From Wolbachia endosymbiont of Meromenopon meropis (GTDB lineage Bacteria > Pseudomonadota > Alphaproteobacteria > Rickettsiales > Anaplasmataceae), in the NCBI GenBank assembly GCA_029784595.1, contig JAJETZ010000004.1:1-54930 (forward strand): 54,930 nt of DNA, written 5' to 3'. The notes under the pieces are model-generated. The model made no database searches, was not told the DNA's origin, and saw only the letters and a program-made list of their open reading frames with translations. The translations under genes were made by a program, and so were the position numbers. Shown here piece after piece: positions 29,785 through 40,183 of this stretch (position 1 is its first letter; each line of letters starts with the position of its first letter).

Positions 29785-31587
29785 TTAATCAATAATTTGC
29801 AAAGATAACTCACGTAAATGTTCATTATCTACTTCAGAAGGAGCGCCCATTAAAATATCTTCGCCATGTTGATTCATAGGAAAACAGATTACTTCGCGAG
29901 TGTTTGGCTCATCAGCAAATAACATCAACATTCTATCAATTCCTAAAGCTATTCCTCCATGAGGCGGCACACCAAATCTGAATGCTCTGACGAGTGCAGG
30001 AAACTTTGAATCAACTATTTCCTTGCCATAACCTACAATATTAAAAGCTTTGTACATAATATCCAGATTATTATTGCGAATTGCCCCACTTGATAGTTCT
30101 ACTCCATTACAAACTAAATCATATTGATAAGCAAGAATATCTAATGGATTTTTTTTCTCTAAATCTTTTAAATTACCATGAGGTTTGGAGAATGGATTAT
30201 GAAAAAAATCATTTTTTTTATTTTTATCGTCGTATACAAAATATGGAAAATCAACAATCCAGCAAAATTTGAATACATTCTTATCTATCAAGTCCATTTC
30301 TGATCCTAAAAGAGTGCGTATTTTTCCTGCAATCATTGCCGCTTCATTCTTCTGACCGGAAGCAAAAAATACGCTATCTCCAAGTTCTATATTCATCATT
30401 TCTCTTATTCTATTTAATCTTTTACTATCAAGAAATTTAGCAATTGAGCCTTTTACAGTACCGTTTTTATTAAATCTTATATATTCGAGACTTTTCACGC
30501 CGAATTTTTTTCGTGCACATTCTATTTTTTTATCAAAAAAACTGCGTGATTTCTCTGCTGTTTTGGGAGCGGGAATAGCTTTCACCACCATACCAAGTTT
30601 AATATTTTTTCTAAAAATATCGAAGTATGAATCATGAAAAATTTCTGTAACATCGCTAATTAATAGTGGATTACGCAAATCTGGTTTATCAGAGCCATAC
30701 TTAAGAAGCGCTTCATTGTATGAAATACGAGAAAAACACTTGTCAACAGATTTGTTGAAAAACTTTGTTAACACTTCAGATAAAACAGATTCAACAAGAT
30801 CAAATACGTCCTCTTGAGTTACAAAAGACATTTCAAGATCTAGTTGATAAAATTCTCCTGGAGAGCGATCGGCTCTTGAATCTTCATCACGAAAACAAGG
30901 TGCAATTTGAAAATATTTATCAAACCCTGAAATCATAAGTAATTGCTTAAAAATTTGTGGAGCTTGTGGTAATGCATAAAATTTACCACGACTTAGCCTA
31001 CTTGGCACTAAATAATCACGCGCTCCTTCAGGAGAGGAAACTGTGAGTATTGGAGTTTGAATATCTAAAAAACCCTTTTTTATCATAATCCTACGAAGTT
31101 CTGCAATGACTTGTGAACGCAAAATAATCTTGTTACGCACTTTTTCACGTCTTAAATCAAGAAATCTATATTTAAATCTCATATTTTCTGGATACTCTTG
31201 TTCATCAGCAATACTTGATAATATACTTCTTTCCTCTTTTGCTATTTCTTCATCATGATGAAATTTAACTTCAGATTCGATACGCAAATCACTCACTACA
31301 ACTTCAATTTCTCCTGTGGAAATGTATTTATTTATTTTGTCTTTAGCTCTAGCTTCAACTATTCCAGTAACAGTAACTACACTTTCTACTTTTAGAATAG
31401 ATATTCTATCAAAAAAATCTTTATCACGATTGAATACTAACTGAGTAATCCCATAAAAATCTCTTAGATCAACAAAAATTAAATTACCATGATCGCGCTT
31501 ACGATATAACCATCCAGAAAGAGTAACTTCCTTTTTTGCATCGTCCTTCCTCAATTCATTGCAAGTGTGAGTTTTATAATAATTCAT
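29785..31587 (-). CDS. aspS: Aspartyl-tRNA synthetase
   Basis: This class IIb synthetase has an N-terminal OB-fold anticodon domain (about residues 1-105, GWLYRKRDHGNLIFVDLRD at 26-44), then the catalytic core with motif 2 in APCFRDEDSRADRSPGEFYQ, and the bacterial GAD insertion (about 290-410). Motif 3, GIALGIDRM, lies near residue 550. At 600 residues it is the bacterial form. In alphaproteobacteria lacking AsnS, this enzyme is commonly non-discriminating and works with GatCAB. Whether that applies here cannot be judged from this window. Confidence 0.95.
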   Translation of the reverse strand: MNYYKTHTCNELRKDDAKKEVTLSGWLYRKRDHGNLIFVDLRDFYGITQLVFNRDKDFFDRISILKVESVVTVTGIVEARAKDKINKYISTGEIEVVVSDLRIESEVKFHHDEEIAKEERSILSSIADEQEYPENMRFKYRFLDLRREKVRNKIILRSQVIAELRRIMIKKGFLDIQTPILTVSSPEGARDYLVPSRLSRGKFYALPQAPQIFKQLLMISGFDKYFQIAPCFRDEDSRADRSPGEFYQLDLEMSFVTQEDVFDLVESVLSEVLTKFFNKSVDKCFSRISYNEALLKYGSDKPDLRNPLLISDVTEIFHDSYFDIFRKNIKLGMVVKAIPAPKTAEKSRSFFDKKIECARKKFGVKSLEYIRFNKNGTVKGSIAKFLDSKRLNRIREMMNIELGDSVFFASGQKNEAAMIAGKIRTLLGSEMDLIDKNVFKFCWIVDFPYFVYDDKNKKNDFFHNPFSKPHGNLKDLEKKNPLDILAYQYDLVCNGVELSSGAIRNNNLDIMYKAFNIVGYGKEIVDSKFPALVRAFRFGVPPHGGIALGIDRMLMLFADEPNTREVICFPMNQHGEDILMGAPSEVDNEHLRELSLQIID

Positions 31588-31795
31588 ATATCTGCTCTAG
31601 TCTTCATTAAAACTCGTTAGAAAGAGTATAGGAAGAAATCTTCTCGTGTACAAGCATACGCGTGTTAAGTATTCAATAGAACCTGAAAAATCAAAATTAT
31701 CATCATTTTAATCGCCTTCACTCACATACAAGCTTGCAGAATTTTATCACTATGATAAACTCAGTATTATTACTTGTAAAATACAATAAATAAAA

Positions 31796-32233
31796 ATGTC
31801 CTTCGGTTATATCTCTATATACAGTGTAGTGTTACTTGTTGGAATTAAAATATTTCTTCTTTGTGGAAAATTGTCTAAAAAGTTTGTCAAAAAGGTAATT
31901 TTTTTTAAAAAAATCCGTAAGAAAGGTTGGAATAAAAGCGGCAAATACAATGAGCACTATCGAACAAATGAACAGAAAGAAAAAGAGTTGATAAAACATC
32001 AAGAAATACCTCATAAAAAGCTAGAAGATGTACAATTTTACGAAGTCAATCCGGAAATAATTAACATAGCAAAACCTTTAGGTAGGTGGACAAAAATGGT
32101 TATGATGGGTAACGGTTTGATGAAACGTCTTTCGCAATTGATACATGAAGAAGGTCGAAAAAAGGGATTTTGGGAACTATTTGTAAAAGCTCAAGCTTCA
32201 ACTAAAGGTAAATATAGAGGTAAAGCTAGATAG
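31796..32233 (+). CDS. Conserved-looking membrane-anchored protein of unknown function
   Basis: I do not recognise this 145-residue protein. It has one N-terminal membrane segment (about residues 6-23) followed directly by a very basic stretch (KKFVKKVIFFKKIRKKGWNK), then a charged middle region, and an amphipathic C-terminal part containing GRWTKMVMMGNGLMKRL and a WELF segment. The basic cluster after the helix predicts the body in the cytoplasm. It ends 3 bp before ccmA and is very likely co-transcribed, so a link to cytochrome c maturation or membrane assembly is possible. The composition and clear ATG support a real gene. Confidence 0.75.
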   Translation: MSFGYISIYSVVLLVGIKIFLLCGKLSKKFVKKVIFFKKIRKKGWNKSGKYNEHYRTNEQKEKELIKHQEIPHKKLEDVQFYEVNPEIINIAKPLGRWTKMVMMGNGLMKRLSQLIHEEGRKKGFWELFVKAQASTKGKYRGKAR

Positions 32234-32236
32234 CTT

Positions 32237-32851
32237 ATGCTTGAATGTGAAAATTTATCCTGCACTCGCAATAATAAAGTTATTTTTAAAAATCTTAGTT
32301 TTCAGGCTAGATTAAAATCCAAGATTTTAATTACTGGCTCAAATGGTAGTGGTAAAACCACTTTAATGAAAAGCTTATCAGGTCTATCACCACCAGCATC
32401 AGGCAATATAACACACTGTGGAAAAAACATATATGATTGTTCAAGATCTTATACATCTTCTATGGTTTATGTAGGACACAAAAATGCCTGTAATGATGAT
32501 CTAACTGTTGCCGAAAACATCGAGCTCTGGGCAGAAATACGAAATACTAGAGAATTGATTATGGCTACCATTTGTTGTTTTCAGTTACAACCTGTACTTA
32601 ACGTTAAATATAGTCAACTTTCTTCAGGATGGAAAAGAAGGGTTGCACTTGCTCGTCTTTTGATCTCTGATGCAAATGTTTGGCTGATAGATGAACCATT
32701 TTGTAATCTTGATAGTTTAGCTTATGAATTAGTACTCAATCTAATCTCAATACGTTCTGAACAAAACGGCATAGTCATAATTACAGAACATAACTATATC
32801 AAGCGATTGCGCGATTTTACTACAATTGATCTTATGCTTTTTCGTAATTGA
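32237..32851 (+). CDS. ccmA: Haem exporter ATP-binding subunit CcmA
   Basis: CcmA is the ATPase of the CcmABCD complex that drives cytochrome c maturation (system I). The 204-residue ABC protein has Walker A GSNGSGKT (residues 34-41), the signature LSSGWKRRV and Walker B VWLIDEP. The family feature VGHKNACNDDLTVAENIELWA distinguishes CcmA from other small ABC ATPases; I cite it by content of its first 20 residues only. ccmB and ccmC are not adjacent in this window, as expected for scattered ccm genes in Rickettsiales. The stop overlaps the start of a micro-ORF. Confidence 0.92.
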   Translation: MLECENLSCTRNNKVIFKNLSFQARLKSKILITGSNGSGKTTLMKSLSGLSPPASGNITHCGKNIYDCSRSYTSSMVYVGHKNACNDDLTVAENIELWAEIRNTRELIMATICCFQLQPVLNVKYSQLSSGWKRRVALARLLISDANVWLIDEPFCNLDSLAYELVLNLISIRSEQNGIVIITEHNYIKRLRDFTTIDLMLFRN

Positions 32852-32928
32852 AGATTTTTGTCATTTTACTTTTTATTTCATTAGGTATACTGTATTTTTT
32901 GCGGTATCTCTTTTTAAACATAATTTAA
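32848..32928 (+). CDS. Possible 26-residue hydrophobic micro-ORF after ccmA
   Basis: A TTG overlaps the ccmA stop (TTGA) and opens a 26-codon frame ending in TAA. The peptide starts MKIFVILLFISLGILYFLRY, a single membrane helix with a basic-aromatic end. It could be a tiny membrane protein translationally coupled to ccmA, or the surviving N-terminus of a truncated gene. CcmD is a similarly small, single-helix partner of CcmABC, but no CcmD-specific motif is evident. A longer frame of 63 codons in another register (32826-33017) also exists and is less convincing. Confidence 0.3.
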   Translation: MKIFVILLFISLGILYFLRYLFLNII

Positions 32929-33416
32929 GTAAAATTATTGCTACTAACATCATAATGTTAATTATGTCAATTAATTTGACTAGTACTACTAACAAATTCT
33001 TTGTCTCTAAGGACTAGAAACCCAACACTCTTCTTGATAAAAATTGAGTGATAGCTTTAATCGCTATTCTATAAGATAGGATCTTCATTGCTAAACATAG
33101 GCTCTTAAATTATTTTTCTATATTAACTTTCACTCTTTTAAATTTCTCAAAATAGAACTTTTATTTTTATATCTTTAAATATCTTTCTAAGAAAAACACG
33201 CTTCTAACTTACTTTTAACTATTAAAGAAATTGTGCGTACGTTAATTTATAGATTAACTGAAATATTAGTAATGATTATAGATGTATAATAGCTAGTGCG
33301 AGAATAATTACTTGTATGAATCTCATTAGAGAAAACGATTATTCTAAATATTCCAATGCTCTAATTTGCAAAATAATAATTTTAAATTAAATTAAGTATT
33401 TAAATACTACCAAATA

Positions 33417-33445
33417 AAAAGGGACCTTCAGAAGAGGGATCTTTT
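33417..33445 (+). terminator. Terminator-like hairpin
   Basis: AAAAGG and CTTTT pair as the outer stem and CCTT pairs with GAGG inside, with a two-base internal loop. The plus strand then continues ATTATTTTTA. The arrangement suits a Rho-independent terminator on plus, but it is some 0.5 kb past the ccmA cluster, so its gene is unclear. Confidence 0.35.
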
Positions 33446-33837
33446 ATTATTTTTAATAATAATAAAATTACACAAAGATTTTTTTTAAATATTCTTAATA
33501 AATAACATTTACATAATTTCGCTTAATTTTTGTCATGTAAGCATACATTAAAATACATTTTAAAAATATAAGTAGTAAATATTGATGTTAAAATAAAATT
33601 TTAATATATTTTAATAAATACTTTTGTTATTACAGCTTCGTAAGTTTTAACACTAAATGTTAGTCTCACTTTTAAGTGATCTAAATAGCTAAAAGAGATT
33701 GATAAAAAAATGGAGTGCTTCAATATACTTTCATAAAAAACAATATCTTATAATCTGCATAAGATTAATCTCTATAAAAGATTATAGTAAAGATTTTGTT
33801 TCTTTTAGGGAAAGTGGTTAGTCGCGAGAAATAATAA

Positions 33838-34014
33838 ATGAGAATTTATTGCAAATTGGTAATGCGCCAATCAAATGTAGCACCTGAAATAATGGAAGCA
33901 ATAAAATATTTTGAAAAAGCAACAATAGTCCCGATTAAATTACTAAATTTTGAATATGAAAAGAACTTCCAATTCTTAAATATATGTTTCTTTAAAGCCA
34001 TTGAAATAAATTAA
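33838..34014 (+). CDS. Small ORF of unknown function
   Basis: This ATG frame of 58 codons lies in otherwise empty DNA. The first 42 residues (including MRQSNVAPEIMEAIKYFEK) have balanced, protein-like composition and slightly higher GC than the surroundings. The end is more AT-driven. GGGAAAGTGG lies about 20 bases upstream, too far for a standard ribosome binding site. It may be a small real gene or the intact part of a decayed one. I recognise no family. Confidence 0.35.
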   Translation: MRIYCKLVMRQSNVAPEIMEAIKYFEKATIVPIKLLNFEYEKNFQFLNICFFKAIEIN

Positions 34015-34104
34015 GATCTTTTAGTACAATCTAATTGTATATATATATATTAAGTTTTTTGTTTGTTACTAAATATCTCATTCTGTAATACGCTTTTAAT
34101 AATA

Positions 34105-34147
34105 TTACTACATTAACCTCATATTTACTACATTAACCTCATATTTA
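34105..34147. repeat. 20-bp tandem duplication
   Basis: The unit CATTAACCTCATATTTACTA occurs at 34111-34130, with an almost complete second copy following and a few flanking matches before it. It looks like replication slippage in non-coding DNA. Confidence 0.8.
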
Positions 34148-34403
34148 AGAGAAGTAAATAAAGAAACGCATATCAAATGTACTTTATGATTCAATGTAAA
34201 AATACCAAAACAAAGTTTATTTAAAAAAAATAAAAAATAATTAAACAAAAGCTTTTACAGCTTGCTTTGAGTTCAAACTATATATTACGATTAAGAGTAA
34301 AACTAAAATTTAAAAATTGTGCTCTCAATAAGAATTAACATTAGTAATAAAATACTTCTTTATTCTTATTCAGGGAGCTATTAAATTTATTTCTCTTAAA
34401 AAA

Positions 34404-34440
34404 GCAAGAGATTTTTGCATCTATAAAGATGCAATCTTGC
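34404..34440. repeat. Nested inverted repeats (structured hairpin)
   Basis: GCAAGA and TCTTGC form the outer stem, and TGCATC and GATGCA the inner stem around the loop TATAAA. The two stems are joined by an asymmetric bulge. No T-run follows on either strand, so it is not a standard terminator. It may be part of an RNA or just a remnant. Confidence 0.4.
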
Positions 34441-34856
34441 AATGAATTAATTCAAGTTCAAAATTTATTACTAAAATTAAAGTGTGTTTAAAGCGCATTA
34501 ATTTTATTAAATTAAAAGATTTTTTAAAAGACCTATCACAAAATATTGTGAATTAATTAAAATAAATCAGAATACGTATAGACACTCTTTATACATTCTT
34601 AATATAAATCTTTAATATGTTTGTTATTTAGTTTATATCTCTCTATACCTATTTAATTTTAATTTTAATAAGCAAGATACTTTCTCTTTAGATGATTATT
34701 TTCCTTTCATTGATTAATGCATGTAATAGTATTAAGACAACAGTATAAAATATTATAATATAATTTTTAATTTTATTAATCATTTCAATGACAACAATTA
34801 GAATTCCATATATAGTTGTAATTGAATTCGGTTTTTTATTATTTTGATGGAAGAGT

Positions 34857-36194
34857 ATGAAAAAAAGCCTATATATTAAGACTTACGGTTGTCAAATGAA
34901 TGTTTATGATTCCATTTTAATGAAAAATATAATTAAACATCTTGGATTTGATCTCGTTAGTGAACCAAAAAAAGCTGATTTAGTAATATTAAATACTTGC
35001 CACATTAGAGAAAAGGCAGCAGATAAAGTTTATTCTGAGCTTGGAAGGATTTATTCATTGTTAAAAGATAAAAAAGCTATCATAGTAGTGGCGGGATGTG
35101 TGGCCCAAGCAGAAGGCGAAGAAGTATTCAAAAGAGCACCATTTGTAGATATCGTTGTTGGTCCGCAAAATATTGCCACCTTGCCTGAACTCATAGTCAA
35201 AGCAAGTAGAAGCAAAAGTCACTTAATAAATACTGACTTTCCAGAAAGTATAAAGTTTGACAAATTACAAAACGAGTATTGCAGTGATGATCAAGGGTCT
35301 TCTGCGTTTCTTTCTGTACAAGAAGGTTGTGATAAGTTCTGTACATTTTGTGTGGTACCATATACTCGTGGAGCTGAACATTCACGTCCAGTAAATGAGA
35401 TATTTCGTGAAGCGCTCAAATTAGTTGAAAATGGAGCAAAGGAAATTAATTTACTTGGTCAAAATGTTAATGCTTATCGTGGAAAGTGTGAAGGAGAAGT
35501 GTGGAATTTAGGAAAGTTGATTAATCATCTTGCTAAAATCGAAAAATTAAAAAGAATTCGCTATACAACTTCTCATCCGCGAGATATGCACGAATCTCTT
35601 TACTTATCACATGCAAGGGAACCAAAACTCATGCCATTTATTCATCTGCCTGTACAATCAGGTTCTAATAGAATATTGCGCGTTATGAATAGAAAATACA
35701 CAGTAGAAGAATATTTGGAAATAATACATAAATTACGCAAATTAAAACCTGAAATCGAATTTTCTTCTGATTTTATCGTTGGCTTTCCCGGAGAAACCGA
35801 AAAAGATTTCGACGAAACTATAAAAATAGTAGAAAAAGTGAAATATGTTCAAGCTTATAGTTTTAAATATAGTCCAAGACCCGGAACTCCAGGAGCAGAA
35901 AGAAGGGATCAAGTACCAGAAAAAATTAAAACAGAACGCTTTCTCCGCTTACAGAAACTCATTAATTCGCAACGACTTAGATTTAATCAAAGCATGATAG
36001 GCAAAATTATTCCAGTCCTATTTGGCAGTAAAAAGGGCAAACACCAAAGCCAAATTATTGGTAAAAGTCAATATATGCAATCAGTTTGCATAGATGATCC
36101 CACAGGTAAACACGCAAATAAGATAGTAAATATAAAAATATTAGAAGCTAGAGAAAATAGTCTATTAGGAACTGAAAAGTTTTTAAATTTGTGA
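34857..36194 (+). CDS. miaB: tRNA 2-methylthio-N6-isopentenyladenosine synthase MiaB
   Basis: MiaB is a radical-SAM methylthiotransferase that modifies A37 of tRNAs reading UNN codons. The 445-residue protein has the N-terminal UPF0004 domain with the three auxiliary Fe-S cysteines Cys12, Cys48 and Cys81, then the radical-SAM motif C-x3-C-x2-C at Cys158, Cys162 and Cys165 (CDKFCTFC). A C-terminal TRAM domain completes it. All six cluster cysteines are present. GGAAGAG lies just before the ATG. ileS follows 42 bp downstream on the same strand. Confidence 0.96.
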   Translation: MKKSLYIKTYGCQMNVYDSILMKNIIKHLGFDLVSEPKKADLVILNTCHIREKAADKVYSELGRIYSLLKDKKAIIVVAGCVAQAEGEEVFKRAPFVDIVVGPQNIATLPELIVKASRSKSHLINTDFPESIKFDKLQNEYCSDDQGSSAFLSVQEGCDKFCTFCVVPYTRGAEHSRPVNEIFREALKLVENGAKEINLLGQNVNAYRGKCEGEVWNLGKLINHLAKIEKLKRIRYTTSHPRDMHESLYLSHAREPKLMPFIHLPVQSGSNRILRVMNRKYTVEEYLEIIHKLRKLKPEIEFSSDFIVGFPGETEKDFDETIKIVEKVKYVQAYSFKYSPRPGTPGAERRDQVPEKIKTERFLRLQKLINSQRLRFNQSMIGKIIPVLFGSKKGKHQSQIIGKSQYMQSVCIDDPTGKHANKIVNIKILEARENSLLGTEKFLNL

Positions 36195-36236
36195 TTTTTC
36201 AAAAAGTCATATACTCTGTAAATTTGTGCAGTCAAA

Positions 36237-39200
36237 ATGAATGTAAAGTTAAAGCATTATCCTGATACAGTAAGTAGTCCTAGTTTTGCATTGTTAGAAA
36301 ACGAAATCATAAAGTTTTGGCAAGAAGGCAGAATTTTTGAGCGTTCAGTTGAAGAGCATTCCAAAGATAATTGTTTTGTCTTTTATGATGGACCTCCGTT
36401 TGCAAATGGACTGCCACATTATGGACATTTGCTTACTGGTTTTATCAAAGATGCATTCACAAGATATCAAACTATGTTGCAGAAAAGAGTTGAACGTAAA
36501 TTTGGTTGGGATTGTCATGGATTACCAGCTGAAATGAATATAGAAAAAGAACTTGGAATATCTGGTAAAACTGAGATAGAGAAATTTGGCATTGAAAAAT
36601 TCAATAAATATTGTCGTATCTCTGTAATGAAATTTTTGTCGAAATGGGAAAAATATATAAATAGGCAAGCAAGATGGGTAGATTTGCGTAATAATTATAA
36701 AACCATGGACAAATCATTCATGGAATCCGTCATATGGGCATTTAAGGAGCTTTACGATAAGGGTTTAGTGTATGAATCACTTCGCGTTGTTCCTTATAGT
36801 TGGGCATGTGAAACCCCGCTATCCAATTTTGAAACAAAACTTGATAATGCATATAGAGAAAAAATTAGTAAAGCTGTAACTGTTGCATTTGAGCTTTTAC
36901 AAAATCCAAAGCAATTTCAACACAAATGTAAGCTACTTGCTTGGACTACAACTCCTTGGACATTGCCAGGCAATTTGGCTCTGGCAATAGGAAAAAATAT
37001 TCAGTATTGTGCAGTGTTAATTCCTTGTTTAAAGTCATTTCAATATGCAACACAAAAATTTAAAGAAAAAGAAGAAATCTGGATCTCAAAATTGGACACT
37101 ACTAAAACAATGAAAAAAAGTGTCAAAATGACATTGAATCAAAATAACGAAATTTGTATTTTTGCCGAAAACTATCTAGAAAAATTTATTTGTCATTGCG
37201 AACAGAACAATATTTTATATAAAAATTGCAATATAAAACTCAAAGCAGATGATCTTGCAAATCTTCCTTATAAGCCGCTATTTAATTATTTTAAAAATGC
37301 AAAAAATGCATTTCGCATTTTTATAGCAGACCACGTTACAGCAGAGGATGGTACTGGTATTATACACACTGCTCCTGGATTTGGTGAAGAAGACTTTTAT
37401 CTTTGCCAACGCAATAATATTCCAGCCATTTGTCCAATTGACAATAAAGGCAAATTTACTACCGAAGTTTCAGATTTAGCGGGAATGCACGTCTTTGATA
37501 CAATCGAAATAATAATAAAAAAATTAAAAGAACAAGGAAGTTGGTTTAAAAGCGAGCAATATATTCACAATTATCCACACTGCTGGAGAACAGACACTCC
37601 TTTAATCTATCGTACTATGTCTTCTTGGTATATCGCTGTAACAAAGTTCAAGAAGAAAATGACAGAATTAAATAAAAAAGTCAATTGGATACCAAATCAT
37701 GTAAAAAATAATCAATTTGGAAAATGGCTTGAGGGAGCGCATGATTGGTCAATTTCACGTAATCGATTCTGGGGTACGCCGATTCCTGTATGGAAATCAA
37801 ATGATCCAAAATATCCAAGAATAGATGTGTATGGCTCGATAGCAAAACTAGAACAAGATTTTAATGTTAAAGTGTGTGATTTACACAGGCCATTTATTGA
37901 TACTTTAACAAGACCAAATCCTGATGATCCAACTGGAAAATCAGTCATGCGTCGTGTGCCTGATGTATTTGACTGTTGGTTTGAATCTGGCGCAATGCCC
38001 TTTGCACAAGTTCACTATCCATTTGAAAATAAAGAATGGTTCAAAAATAACTTTCCTGCAGATTTTATTACTGAATATATAGCACAAACCAGAGGATGGT
38101 TTTATACACTTTTTGTGTTATCTACTGCTTTATTTGAAAGTGAACCATTTAAGAATTGCATATGCCATGGCGTTGTTCTTGATACAAAAGGACAGAAATT
38201 ATCCAAACGTTTAAATAATTACGCAGATCCTATGAAAATGTTTGATAAGTACGGCTCTGATTCATTACGTTTTCTTATGCTCTCTGGATCTATTGTTTGT
38301 GGTGGTAATTTATTGCTCGATAAAGAAGGAAATGCAATTCGAGATATTCTGAAAAAAGTAATAAAGCCTATCTGGAATAGCTATCACTTTTTTGCAATGT
38401 ACGCAAATGCAGATGGAATTAAAGCTAAAATTTGTAAAAACTATGAAAATACTATTGATCGGTATATGATTTTTAAATGTTTTAAGGCCATAAGAGATAT
38501 TCAAATCTCCATGAACAATTTTAATTCTCAAGAAGCTTGTAAAATTTTAGTCGATTTTTTTGAAGTACTAAATAATTGGTACATTCGTCGCAATCGTACT
38601 CGTTTTTGGAAAAGCAATTTAGATCAAGATAAAGCTAACGCTTATAATGTTTTATATACGGTTTTTTATTATATACTTCGTGCTGCAGCTCCTTTATTGC
38701 CACTTATAACAGAAACTATATGGCAGGGGCTTAGATATAAAGAAGCATCTGTTCATTTGGCTAATTTTCCACAATTAGAAAATTTTGATAACGAACTCAT
38801 TATCAATGTAGATTTGGTTAGAAAAATATGCAATTCTGCACTTTCTATCAGAAATACTTTTAACGTACGTATTAGACAACCACTTCATAATATAATTATT
38901 TATCATAAATCCGGATGTAGTTTTCTTAAAAACGAAATGTCTTCTGTCATCCCAGAATTATCTCCTTCAATTCAGATAGTTGATGAAAAAACTCGATGTA
39001 CTGTAAATTCAAACGAATACCAAGAGATGATAAAAGACGAGGTAAACGTAAAAAAAATAAAATTGATAAATAATCTTGAGGGTATCGCATCACTAGAATT
39101 AAAATTAAATTTTTCTCTTCTTGGAAAGAAGATTCCAAATAAAATTAAAAAACTAGTTCAGTATATCAGGGAAGGAAAATGGAAACAGATTGAAAATGAA

Positions 39201-39611
39201 CGAATATCTCTAGGAGATAACGTAGAAAGTCACATTATAGAAAATGGTGAATATGAAATATCATTAAAAGCAAATAACCCATATTCCTCTGTATTTGATA
39301 ATAATAAGGGAGTTGTTATTCTAAATACTCAACTTGATGATGAATTAATTTTAGAGGGACTTGCAAGAGATATTGTAAGGCTTATTCAAGAAACTAGAAA
39401 ACAAGCTAATTTTCACATATCTGATAAAATCAGAGTGGTAATCAAAACGGAAGATGAAAAAATTAAAAAAGCAGTAAATACATGGGCTCAATATATAAAA
39501 GAGCAAACCCTTGCTTTATCTTTAGAAATTAATGTAGAAACTGGAATTTATTTCTATAATAAGAAACGCAAAAATTTAGTTGTTGGCATTAGACTAGATT
39601 ATTGTCAGTAA
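36237..39611 (+). CDS. ileS: Isoleucyl-tRNA synthetase (eukaryotic/archaeal-like type)
   Basis: This class Ia synthetase charges tRNA-Ile. The 1124-residue enzyme has HYGH at residues 61-64 as the HIGH motif and KLSKR at 654-658 as the KMSKS motif (QKLSKRLNNYADP). The KLSKR variant and the long C-terminal region are typical of the eukaryotic-like IleS found in Rickettsiales and in some mupirocin-resistant bacteria. The CP1 editing domain includes AWTTTPWTLPGNLALA and ADHVTAEDGTGIIHTAPGFG. It follows miaB by 42 bp. A 3 kb gap follows. Confidence 0.96.
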   Translation: MNVKLKHYPDTVSSPSFALLENEIIKFWQEGRIFERSVEEHSKDNCFVFYDGPPFANGLPHYGHLLTGFIKDAFTRYQTMLQKRVERKFGWDCHGLPAEMNIEKELGISGKTEIEKFGIEKFNKYCRISVMKFLSKWEKYINRQARWVDLRNNYKTMDKSFMESVIWAFKELYDKGLVYESLRVVPYSWACETPLSNFETKLDNAYREKISKAVTVAFELLQNPKQFQHKCKLLAWTTTPWTLPGNLALAIGKNIQYCAVLIPCLKSFQYATQKFKEKEEIWISKLDTTKTMKKSVKMTLNQNNEICIFAENYLEKFICHCEQNNILYKNCNIKLKADDLANLPYKPLFNYFKNAKNAFRIFIADHVTAEDGTGIIHTAPGFGEEDFYLCQRNNIPAICPIDNKGKFTTEVSDLAGMHVFDTIEIIIKKLKEQGSWFKSEQYIHNYPHCWRTDTPLIYRTMSSWYIAVTKFKKKMTELNKKVNWIPNHVKNNQFGKWLEGAHDWSISRNRFWGTPIPVWKSNDPKYPRIDVYGSIAKLEQDFNVKVCDLHRPFIDTLTRPNPDDPTGKSVMRRVPDVFDCWFESGAMPFAQVHYPFENKEWFKNNFPADFITEYIAQTRGWFYTLFVLSTALFESEPFKNCICHGVVLDTKGQKLSKRLNNYADPMKMFDKYGSDSLRFLMLSGSIVCGGNLLLDKEGNAIRDILKKVIKPIWNSYHFFAMYANADGIKAKICKNYENTIDRYMIFKCFKAIRDIQISMNNFNSQEACKILVDFFEVLNNWYIRRNRTRFWKSNLDQDKANAYNVLYTVFYYILRAAAPLLPLITETIWQGLRYKEASVHLANFPQLENFDNELIINVDLVRKICNSALSIRNTFNVRIRQPLHNIIIYHKSGCSFLKNEMSSVIPELSPSIQIVDEKTRCTVNSNEYQEMIKDEVNVKKIKLINNLEGIASLELKLNFSLLGKKIPNKIKKLVQYIREGKWKQIENERISLGDNVESHIIENGEYEISLKANNPYSSVFDNNKGVVILNTQLDDELILEGLARDIVRLIQETRKQANFHISDKIRVVIKTEDEKIKKAVNTWAQYIKEQTLALSLEINVETGIYFYNKKRKNLVVGIRLDYCQ

Positions 39612-40183
39612 TTGTAAAATACAATCGTCTCTACTACACTAAAAATTTATCCATCTATAATCTTATAATTAAATTATAACAACTTTTAAAAAATACAACA
39701 TTTTAAATAATGTGCAAGATTATTACTTTAAATAAAAGCATTTTAAAACAAAAAGAGACCTATTAAATACCACATTAAAAGTAAGAGGTTAGAATAAAAT
39801 TAAAGAAGAAACATTTTTTTTTGATATTTTTTGTCAAAGTTAGTTACAACGAAAGTTCTAATCTTGATTTTTCATTTTTTAGTATAAAATGTAAAAATAT
39901 CTAAAAAGGATGAGAGTAAAATGAACTAGCGTCTCTCTATACACTGAAAAGATTAATACTCGCGTAAAAACCTTTATCTAATTAAAATAGTTGTGTCATA
40001 TTCTACTAAAATTTATGCATTTTCCTGTTCTATTAGAAACTAATAATATATTATATATAATGGACTTTAAAGAGTAAATAGTAAAACTGTTTTTAGCTCA
40101 TGAAAATGAAATAAATATTAAATAATGAAGGAAGTATACAGTAATTTCAAAGAGATTTTATATAATAAATATTATTTTCTTTT

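Larger units (their letters stand above)
32929..34856. other. Long intergenic region upstream of miaB
   Basis: It holds a terminator-like hairpin (33417-33445), a small ORF (33838-34014), a 20-bp tandem duplication (34105-34147), a TA microsatellite near 34037 and a nested hairpin (34404-34440). Otherwise it is AT-rich with no recognisable gene. Confidence 0.4.

Noticed and set aside
32826-33017. 63-codon plus frame overlapping the ccmA end
   Set aside because: It overlaps ccmA in a different register and is less convincing than the coupled 26-codon frame starting in the ccmA stop.
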